A stretch of 9,831 nucleotides of DNA, taken from contig DHGK01000332.1 of the NCBI GenBank assembly GCA_002402755.1, forward strand, positions 11,195 to 21,025, written 5' to 3'. The translations under genes and the position numbers were made by a program. The stretch's first letter is position 1, and each line of letters starts with the position of its first letter. Shown in pieces: positions 1 through 5,110 of this stretch. Origin of the DNA: Planctomycetes bacterium UBA4800. Its GTDB lineage: Bacteria > Planctomycetota > UBA8108 > UBA8890 > UBA8898. The notes under the pieces are model-generated. The model saw nothing but the letters and a program-made list of their open reading frames with translations, did no database searches and was not told the origin of the DNA.

Positions 1-475
1 TGTCGAGGCACCGGCGGACGACCTCGCGCGTCTGCGCCGCGTACGCGGCCGCATCGATCTGCCCCAGATCGTTCGTCCCGAACATGATGAGCGCGACCTC
101 CGGGTTGAGCTTCCGGAGCCACGCATCCACGTGCTCGCGCGCCCAGGCCATCGTCTTGGAGCCGTCGTTCCCGAACTCCGGCCCCTTCCAGTCGCGCCAG
201 CACTCGGGCCGCAGGTGCGCCTTCACGCGCTCGAAGGCGGCCTCGAGCTCGGGCGGCGCGTTCTTCCGGGCGTAGAGGAGCGGCGTCCAGTAGGCCAGGG
301 TCACGGTGATGGAGTCGCCGAACTGCGCGAACGTCCCCGGCGTGCCGTTGAAGCGCGCATGCACCGCGCGCATGGGCTCGGCCCAGTCCGGCGCCGCCGG
401 AGCCGCGCCGAGCGGCCATGCCGCGGCCAGGACAGCCGCTACCCTGAGAGCGTCGCCACTGCAGCTTCTTCGCAT
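1..475 (-). CDS. SGNH/GDSL-family hydrolase, exported, C-terminus cut by window edge
   Basis: The visible 158 residues are the N-terminal part of a predicted secreted or periplasmic esterase/lipase-like hydrolase of the SGNH superfamily. I translated it by hand from the minus strand. A short, Ala-rich signal-like stretch (about residues 9-28) follows a basic start MRRSC. The block I motif QFGDSIT is at 51-57 with the nucleophile Ser55. A GNDGS segment at 102-106 supplies the likely block II glycine (Gly105). GTND at 133-136 is block III with Asn135. The block V Asp-His pair would lie beyond the window edge. The ATG at 475 is chosen because GGGGAGG (481-487) stands 5 nt upstream and the signal peptide begins there. 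It starts 37 nt after the pheT stop, so it is probably the last visible gene of the pheST transcript, although function does not link them. Such enzymes remove acetyl or other acyl groups, often from glycans; the substrate cannot be told from this part. Confidence 0.85.
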   Translation of the reverse strand, partial: MRRSCSGDALRVAAVLAAAWPLGAAPAAPDWAEPMRAVHARFNGTPGTFAQFGDSITVTLAYWTPLLYARKNAPPELEAAFERVKAHLRPECWRDWKGPEFGNDGSKTMAWAREHVDAWLRKLNPEVALIMFGTNDLGQIDAAAYAAQTREVVRRCLD

Positions 476-480
476 ACGGT

Positions 481-487
481 CCTCCCC
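481..487 (-). promoter_or_regulatory. Shine-Dalgarno of the SGNH hydrolase gene
   Basis: The minus strand reads GGGGAGG, 5 nt before the ATG at 475. It fixes the start of the partial hydrolase gene, which is otherwise easily missed because longer open frames overlap it in both directions. Confidence 0.7.
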
Positions 488-512
488 GCGCCGCATGCGC
501 GCCCGCGGCGCG

Positions 513-2192
513 TCACGCGAGCGCGCTCAGGTTGATCTCGAAGTACGCCGCGGGCGCTTCCATGCCCCAGGCCACGAGGACCTCGGGGTGGAGCTCCGCA
601 ATGACGCCGACCTCTTTCTCGCCCACGCGCACGACCGCGCCGCGGCCCTCGATGGCGAACGGCATGTCGCGGCTCTCCAGGCGATAGTCCCTGGCGAGGA
701 AGTACATCAGCGCATCGAGGTACGAGTGGATGTCGGAGAACCCCGCCTCGCCGGACGCCATGAGCGCGGCCGCGTGGTCCTCCGTACGGCTGCCGTGCAC
801 GGCGGACTCGTCGTACACGGCGACCTCGCCGACCTCGAAGATCTGGTGCGGGTACTGCGCCTTGGTGCTCGAGGACTCGACCCGCAGGAGCGACACGAGC
901 AGGCGGTCGCGCACGACCGAGTACGTGTCCGAGACGAAGTTCTCGATCTCGACGAGCGGCGCGTCGATCCGCAGGCGCGCCCTCGTCTCCTCGCGGCTCA
1001 TCAGCACGTTGCTGAAGACCTCCTGGAAGCCGTAGCCGACGAGCTCCTGGCGCGCGCGGTCCGCGAGAAGCGTGGACGGCGCCAGGCCCCCCACCGTGAA
1101 GGTCTCGGGCATCACCGGCTCGAACCTCTCGTAGCCGCGCGCGATGGCGATGTCCTCGATGACATCGACGGGGTGCATGTAGTCGGCGCGGTACGCGGGC
1201 GAGGTCGCGCTGATGATGCCGCCCGCCTTGAGCTTCGCGGCCACGCCGTACGAGCGCAGGAGCGCCTGCACCTCCTTCCCCGCGAGCGCGAGGCCGAGCG
1301 CCTTGTTGACCTTCGCGAGCGGCACCTCCTGCGTGCACGAGAGATCCATGGGAATCGTCACCTCGCGCCCGAACGCGGTGTCGTACGGGTACACGGCCGT
1401 GATCGGCACGATCGTCCAGCCGCGGTCGGCGAAGTTGCACGCCATGATGTTGAGGACGAGCGCCACGATCCTGAGGTCGTGGCCGGTCACCTCGACGAAG
1501 AGGTTGTCGTCCCCCACCTCGACCTCGCCGAGCGCGCGGCTGTTGATGACCGGAGGGAACGAGAGCACCGTGCCCGCCGAGTCCTCCAGCAGCGGATAGC
1601 GCGGCTTCCCCTCGACCAGGCGGCGGTAGTCGCGGCCCTTGGGATGGTCCCGCAGGATCTCGTTGAGCGTCATCGGCTGCTCGAAGCCGAGCGGCACGAA
1701 GCGCGTCTCGTCCGGCGCCGCCGCGCGGTAGCGCACGGGGAACTCGATCGCCGAGGCGTCGTAGACGCCCATCGCCGCCTCGCGGCGCTTGTGGCCGTAG
1801 CCCTCGCAGAGCTTCTCCTGCGTCTGGATGATCTGGATGAGCGTCGCCTCGTCGACCTCGACGCCGCGCGCGATGAACGCGCCCACGACCGGGCGGATGG
1901 CCGCCAGATCGGCGTCGACCTCGACCCGGCCGCCGGCGCGCGCCGCCCGGGCGCGGAAGAACGGGTAGGACGGCGTCGCGCCGCGAAGGTGCGCCCGCAA
2001 TTGCCGCGCGACGCCCTCGCACGACCACAGGTCGGGGCGGTTCGTGTCCTGGAGCTCGATCCTGAGCTTGCCGTCCTCCTCGCCGTCGAAGCCCGCCTTG
2101 GCGAGCGGCAGGAGCGACAGGAGCCGGGCGCGGTCCATGTCCTCGCCGATCAGGCCCAGGAGATCGTGTTCGCTGCAGCTTATCGTCGGCAT
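513..2192 (-). CDS. pheT: Phenylalanyl-tRNA synthetase beta subunit, archaeal/eukaryotic type
   Basis: This is the beta subunit of the heterotetrameric enzyme that charges tRNA-Phe; it carries the editing site and a class II core-like fold. The 559-residue length matches the archaeal/eukaryotic beta subunit. The usual bacterial form is about 800 residues, with an N-terminal EMAP-II-like tRNA-binding domain and a C-terminal ferredoxin-fold anticodon-binding domain; neither is present here. Visible landmarks are NRPDLWSCEG (51-60); the B3/4 editing region around 100-260, including INSRALGEVEVGDDNLFVEV (216-235) and TGHDL; the B5 domain around 285-360, with MHPVDVIEDIAIARGY (339-354); and the core-like C-terminal part with FEVGEVAVYD (452-461) and IAELHPEVL (531-539). 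The start is supported by GAGAGG (2199-2204), 6 nt upstream and directly after the pheS stop. Translation of pheS and pheT is therefore probably linked. The stop is TGA at 513. Confidence 0.95.
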   Translation of the reverse strand: MPTISCSEHDLLGLIGEDMDRARLLSLLPLAKAGFDGEEDGKLRIELQDTNRPDLWSCEGVARQLRAHLRGATPSYPFFRARAARAGGRVEVDADLAAIRPVVGAFIARGVEVDEATLIQIIQTQEKLCEGYGHKRREAAMGVYDASAIEFPVRYRAAAPDETRFVPLGFEQPMTLNEILRDHPKGRDYRRLVEGKPRYPLLEDSAGTVLSFPPVINSRALGEVEVGDDNLFVEVTGHDLRIVALVLNIMACNFADRGWTIVPITAVYPYDTAFGREVTIPMDLSCTQEVPLAKVNKALGLALAGKEVQALLRSYGVAAKLKAGGIISATSPAYRADYMHPVDVIEDIAIARGYERFEPVMPETFTVGGLAPSTLLADRARQELVGYGFQEVFSNVLMSREETRARLRIDAPLVEIENFVSDTYSVVRDRLLVSLLRVESSSTKAQYPHQIFEVGEVAVYDESAVHGSRTEDHAAALMASGEAGFSDIHSYLDALMYFLARDYRLESRDMPFAIEGRGAVVRVGEKEVGVIAELHPEVLVAWGMEAPAAYFEINLSALA

Positions 2193-2198
2193 GCGTAT

Positions 2199-2204
2199 CC
2201 TCTC
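2199..2204 (-). promoter_or_regulatory. Shine-Dalgarno of pheT
   Basis: GAGAGG on the minus strand lies 6 nt before the pheT ATG and abuts the pheS stop codon (TGA, 2207-2205). The layout suggests re-initiation or coupled translation, giving equal amounts of the two subunits. Confidence 0.6.
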
Positions 2205-3764
2205 TCAGTAAAGCTCGAGCTCGAGGCGCCGCGTGCGGAGCGCATCGAGGTCGCGGCTGAAGAGCTCGCGGATGTCGTTGATCTTCAGGGCCACCATGGC
2301 CATGCGGTCCAGGCCCAGGCCCCACGCGAGGACCGGCGCCGTGACGCCCAGCGGATAGGTCACCTCGGGCCTGAAGATGCCCGCGCCGCCGAGCTCGATC
2401 CAGCCGAGGCGCGGGTGCCGGATGTGCGCCTCGACCGACGGCTCCGTGAACGGGAAGTACGCGGGCACGAACTTCACCTCCTCGGCCTTGGCGACCTCCG
2501 TGGCGAAGAGCGTGAGGAGCCCGAGCAACGTCCTGAAGTTGATCTCCTCGCCGAGCGCGATGCCCTCGCACTGGAAGAAGTCGCAGGCGTGCGTCGCGTC
2601 GACCGTGTCGGGGCGGAAGCAGCGCGCCATGGCGAAGTACCTGCCCGGGATGAGGGCGCCCAGCCCGAGCTGGCGCGCCGAGAGCGCCGTGCCCTGCGTG
2701 CGCAGGACGAGCCGCCGCGTGCGCTCGCGGTCGAACGTGTAACGCCAGCCGCTCGCCCCCGAGTCGCCGCCGTCCTCGTGCGCCGCCGCGACCTGCGCCA
2801 GGAAGTCGGGCTCGAGGCGCAGGGCGTGGGTCGGCGCCTTGATGAAGTAGGCATCGTGAATCTCGCGCGCCGCGTGGAACTGCGGCATGAAGAGCGCATC
2901 CATGTTCCAGAACTCGCACTCGACCAGCGGCCCGCGCATCTCGACGAAGCCCATCGAGGTCAGCTTGTACTTGACGAAGTCGAGGAACTCGCGGTAGGGA
3001 TGCCTGCGCGCCAGGACCCGGCGCGGCGGCGCGAACTCGACGCTGTACTTCCGGAACGTCTTGCCGCGCCACGAGCCGTCGCGCAGCATGTCCTGCGTCA
3101 GGCGCGACACCTCCTCGCCGCTCAGGCCGAGCGCGAACGCCTTGGCGCGCACCTCGGCGCCCGCGGCCGTGAGCGCGAAGACGAGGTTCGTCTCGCGCTC
3201 CAGGTAGAACACGCCCTTGGCGCGCATGCGCTTGTGGACGAGGCCGCGCACCGTCTCCTGCTCGTCCGCGGCGAGCGCCGTCATGGGCGTGCCGGGCTGC
3301 GCGGCGAGGCGCGCGATGAGCGCAGACACGCGCTCGAACGGCCCGATGTCGGCGGCCGGGTCGCGCTCGACGCCGCCGCCGGCGATCCTGAGCGCCCCGA
3401 GCTTCCTGAGCTTGCCGAAGGCGGCGCGCATCTCGTCCTCGGGCACGTCGAACCCCGCGGTGCACTCGGGGACCGTCAGGCCGGGCGTCGCGCCGACGCG
3501 GGCCAGGAGCTGCATCTCCGGCGTCCCCTTGGCGGCGAAGGCCTTGCCGAGCTCGGTAAGCTGGATCGTCTCGGCGGCCTCCTCGCGCACGACCGCGACG
3601 ATCTCCTTGCTCAGCAGCCACTGGATGGCGCGGCGGAACTGACCTTCCTCCAGACCGGCCTCGCGCCGCACATGCTTCTCCTCGGCCTCGCCCCGCTCCG
3701 GGCAGGCCCGAAGCACCCGGATCTCGAGCGGGTGAAGGCCGCGTGTGAGGGTCTCGATGTCCAT
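2205..3764 (-). CDS. pheS: Phenylalanyl-tRNA synthetase alpha subunit, archaeal/eukaryotic type
   Basis: This is the catalytic alpha subunit: it activates Phe with ATP and transfers it to tRNA-Phe. At 519 residues it matches the archaeal/eukaryotic alpha subunit (about 500) and not the usual bacterial one (about 330-350). Residues 1 to about 230 form an N-terminal region with winged-helix character (helical, with ELGKAFAAKGTPE at 71-83), replacing the bacterial coiled coil. The class II core follows: motif 1 region GFVEMRGP (272-279), MPQFHAAREIHDAYF (293-307), motif 2 GRYFAMARCFRPDTVDATH (374-392), FFQCEG (396-401), PAYFPFTEPSVE (434-445), ELGGAGIFRPEV (457-468) and motif 3 GLGLDR (482-487). 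PAYFPFTEPS and GGAGIFRPEV are strikingly archaeal in wording. Several usually fixed positions differ, such as LRTQG for LRTHT and DFFQ for EFHQ. The start is supported by AGGAG 6 nt upstream. It is the first gene of the minus-strand operon. Confidence 0.95.
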   Translation of the reverse strand: MDIETLTRGLHPLEIRVLRACPERGEAEEKHVRREAGLEEGQFRRAIQWLLSKEIVAVVREEAAETIQLTELGKAFAAKGTPEMQLLARVGATPGLTVPECTAGFDVPEDEMRAAFGKLRKLGALRIAGGGVERDPAADIGPFERVSALIARLAAQPGTPMTALAADEQETVRGLVHKRMRAKGVFYLERETNLVFALTAAGAEVRAKAFALGLSGEEVSRLTQDMLRDGSWRGKTFRKYSVEFAPPRRVLARRHPYREFLDFVKYKLTSMGFVEMRGPLVECEFWNMDALFMPQFHAAREIHDAYFIKAPTHALRLEPDFLAQVAAAHEDGGDSGASGWRYTFDRERTRRLVLRTQGTALSARQLGLGALIPGRYFAMARCFRPDTVDATHACDFFQCEGIALGEEINFRTLLGLLTLFATEVAKAEEVKFVPAYFPFTEPSVEAHIRHPRLGWIELGGAGIFRPEVTYPLGVTAPVLAWGLGLDRMAMVALKINDIRELFSRDLDALRTRRLELELY

Positions 3765-3770
3765 GCGTGT

Positions 3771-3775
3771 CTCCT
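3771..3775 (-). promoter_or_regulatory. Shine-Dalgarno of pheS
   Basis: AGGAG on the minus strand, 6 nt before the ATG at 3764. It lies just downstream of two adjacent predicted hairpins in the leader, so its exposure could depend on how the leader folds. Confidence 0.65.
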
Positions 3776-3781
3776 GGTTCC

Positions 3782-3837
3782 GGGCCGCACACGCGGCCGT
3801 GCAGCCCCGGCGGCCGCCGGTCCTGAAACGGCCGCCG
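3782..3837 (-). promoter_or_regulatory. Two adjacent stem-loops in the pheST leader
   Basis: Read on the minus strand, the leader holds two stems back to back. The first pairs 3837-3829 with 3816-3808 (CGGCGGCCG with CGGCCGCCG, a perfect 9 bp with a 12-nt loop). The second begins at the next base and pairs 3807-3799 with 3790-3782 (GGGCTGCAC with GTGCGGCCC, 9 bp including one G-U pair, 8-nt loop). The second stem ends about 6 nt before the Shine-Dalgarno. No run of U follows, so neither is a standard intrinsic terminator, and no Phe-rich leader peptide is seen. A role in translation control or mRNA stability is inference. Confidence 0.5.
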
Positions 3838-3859
3838 CCGGGCGCGAAGCAACCTCACC

Positions 3860-3888
3860 ACTTTAGTGGGACGGCGCGTAACCCGCAA
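3860..3888 (-). promoter_or_regulatory. Candidate sigma-70-like promoter for pheST
   Basis: The minus strand reads TTGCGG (3888-3883), a 17-nt spacer, then TAAAGT (3865-3860). The -10 matches TATAAT at four of six positions, and the -35 keeps the TTG. It would start transcription near 3853, giving a leader of roughly 90 nt that includes both hairpins. The -10 lies within a small inverted repeat (CCAC TTTA GTGG, 3858-3869). This is one of very few AT-containing stretches on this side of the region; the match is imperfect. Confidence 0.35.
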
Positions 3889-4017
3889 TACGGGCAAGAG
3901 GGGCGCCTCCCTGCCGCCCCGGGCGATCCCGACCCCGCGCCGCTCAAAAACCGGCCACTTGAAGCGCCCCGCGGCCCGTTCGCTGCGCCCTGCTCCCGCG
4001 CGCCGTGTTCCGGAAAA

Positions 4018-4050
4018 CGATAAAGTCCGCGGCCCGACCCTCCGATAAAG
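4018..4050 (+). repeat. Direct repeat CGATAAAG x2 upstream of the LysM gene
   Basis: CGATAAAG occurs at 4018-4025 and again at 4043-4050, 25 bp start to start, in otherwise GC-rich DNA. Either copy could serve as a -10-like element (GATAAA), or the pair could be an operator. No convincing -35 sits at the right distance from either, so the function is undetermined. Confidence 0.35.
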
Positions 4051-4071
4051 ATGAGTGGAATCCGATGTCGC

Positions 4072-4147
4072 CCGGCCGCACGGCCGGAGGGATCGGACGA
4101 GACCAACGCCGGCCGGCGCGCCTTCCCCGCCTCCGCGGGAAGAAGGC
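4072..4147 (+). promoter_or_regulatory. Two hairpins in the LysM gene leader
   Basis: The first is a perfect inverted repeat, CCGGCCG (4072-4078) and CGGCCGG (4081-4087), with CA at the centre. The second pairs GCCTT (4120-4124) with AAGGC (4143-4147), and inside it CCCGC (4126-4130) with GCGGG (4135-4139) around a CTCC loop. The second ends 8 nt before the Shine-Dalgarno. There is no U-tract, so these are leader structures and not ordinary terminators. Stems of this size are not rare at this GC content. Confidence 0.35.
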
Positions 4148-4155
4148 CGCATGCC

Positions 4156-4165
4156 AAGGAGGAGG
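4156..4165 (+). promoter_or_regulatory. Strong Shine-Dalgarno that fixes the LysM protein start
   Basis: AAGGAGGAGG, with the AGGAGG core at 4157-4162, lies 5 nt before the ATG at 4168. An in-frame ATG at 4051 has no such site, so 4168 is taken as the start. That choice also puts a signal peptide at the N-terminus. Confidence 0.8.
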
Positions 4166-4167
4166 CC

Positions 4168-5097
4168 ATGCGCACCACGGCCATCATGCTCGTGCTTGCA
4201 GCCGCCGCGAACGCCGCCCCGTTTACAGGCGGCATCGTGTTCGACCGCGCGCCGCTCTACGCGATCGATGTCCCCGGCAAGACGTATCGCGTCAAGGACG
4301 GCGACACGCTCGCCCGCATCTCCAAGCAGCGCTACGGAACGACCGAGTACGCGGGCGCCATCAAGGCCGCCAACAAGCTCCCGGACGACACGCTCGAGCC
4401 CGGGATGGTCCTCACGCTGCCGTCGAATCCCGACGAGTGGGCCGGCGCGGAAGCCGCGGCGCCCGCCGGCGCGAAGGCGGCGTCGACGCGCGATGCGAAG
4501 CCCGCAAAGACCGCCAAGAAGGCCGCGAAGAGCAACGGCAGCTCGCTCGCGACGATCGGCGACCTCCTCGATGTCATCGCGAACCGCATCCTGGCCCTGT
4601 GCGACCTCATAGGCCTGAAGTTCCAGGACGGGCCGCTCATGGGACCCAAGATCGCGATGGCGGTGTTCTTCGCCGCCCTGCTCTACATCGTGAGCGACAT
4701 GTGCATCTTCTGGTTCGGCAGCATGGCGCTCAGGTTCAACAAGCCGTCGATCTCCAACGCGGCCACCGTGTCGTTCGCCAGCACCGGCATGCAGATCCTG
4801 CTCGTGATCCTCGGCCTGAGCGTCCTGGCCGTGACCACGCAGGCGGCGCCCGGCGTCCTGAGCTTCGACTCCGTCCGCGCGCTGAGCCTCGACAGCCGCG
4901 TGATCCAGTTCGGCGGCATCCTCCTGTGGTTCGGCGTCTTCTTCTTCCTGCCCGCGTACATCACGTCGCGCGTCTACTCGACCACCATGAAGTCCGCGAG
5001 CCTCATCGTCTTCGTGACCTTCATCCTCAAGAACTGCATCGCCTTCACCCAGACCGCGAACGCCCTCCTCCTGACGGGCGGCGCGCAGGCATCGTAG
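4168..5097 (+). CDS. Exported LysM-domain protein with four C-terminal membrane helices
   Basis: This 309-residue protein has a clear domain order but no family name I can give. Residues 1-17 form a short signal peptide (MRTTAIMLVLAAAANAA, probable cleavage after ANA or NAA). Residues 39-86 are a LysM domain, with YRVKDGDTLARISKQRYG (40-57) and LEPGMVLTLP (76-85); LysM modules bind peptidoglycan and chitin-like glycans. A flexible Ala/Lys linker covers about 92-124. Hydrophobic helices are predicted near 162-182, 205-226, 246-266 and 275-294. If the signal peptide is cleaved, the LysM domain faces the cell wall with the membrane domain following it, so the protein could tether the membrane to the wall. 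It stops 13 nt before the DUF362 gene, so the two are probably co-transcribed. The LysM call is firm; the role of the membrane part is unknown. Confidence 0.85.
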   Translation: MRTTAIMLVLAAAANAAPFTGGIVFDRAPLYAIDVPGKTYRVKDGDTLARISKQRYGTTEYAGAIKAANKLPDDTLEPGMVLTLPSNPDEWAGAEAAAPAGAKAASTRDAKPAKTAKKAAKSNGSSLATIGDLLDVIANRILALCDLIGLKFQDGPLMGPKIAMAVFFAALLYIVSDMCIFWFGSMALRFNKPSISNAATVSFASTGMQILLVILGLSVLAVTTQAAPGVLSFDSVRALSLDSRVIQFGGILLWFGVFFFLPAYITSRVYSTTMKSASLIVFVTFILKNCIAFTQTANALLLTGGAQAS

Positions 5098-5110
5098 CGG
5101 CGCCGCGGCG

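Larger units (their letters stand above)
3765..4167. promoter_or_regulatory. Divergent intergenic control region between pheS and the LysM gene
   Basis: These 403 bp separate two outward-facing transcription units and contain no gene I can support. On the pheS side are a candidate promoter (3860-3888, minus) and two adjacent hairpins (3782-3837). In the middle is a 6-bp stem (GGGGCG at 3900-3905, CGCCCC at 3915-3920) whose role is unclear. On the LysM side are two copies of CGATAAAG (4018-4025 and 4043-4050), a perfect 7-bp inverted repeat at 4072-4087 and a larger hairpin at 4120-4147, followed by a strong ribosome binding site. Open frames crossing the region lack ribosome binding sites and look like by-products of high GC. 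No T-box specifier/antiterminator pattern, tRNA or known riboswitch was recognised. Confidence 0.6.

Noticed and set aside
3782..3837. Intrinsic terminator or Phe-leader attenuator ahead of pheS.
   Set aside because: No U-tract follows either stem, and no short open frame rich in Phe codons precedes them.
3850..3900. Possible T-box-like string (AGTGGGACGGCGCG, plus strand).
   Set aside because: It matches the T-box core only loosely, lies on the strand opposite to pheS, and no specifier stem or terminator/antiterminator pair is present.
306..4152. Two very long open frames, one on each strand (1186 and 1237 codons), covering pheS, pheT and the divergent region.
   Set aside because: Stop codons are rare in off-frames at about 70% GC. 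Both translations are Arg/Ala/His-rich low-complexity text without domains, while the overlapped frames carry every PheS and PheT motif.
4051..4167. N-terminal extension of the LysM protein from the ATG at 4051.
   Set aside because: There is no Shine-Dalgarno at 4051, the extension would bury the signal peptide, and a near-ideal ribosome binding site precedes 4168.
3855..4235. Minus-strand open frame ending in CPYCG, like half of a zinc ribbon.
   Set aside because: Only one Cys pair is present, there is no ribosome binding site, it overlaps the LysM gene start and the pheS promoter region, and the rest has no recognisable fold.
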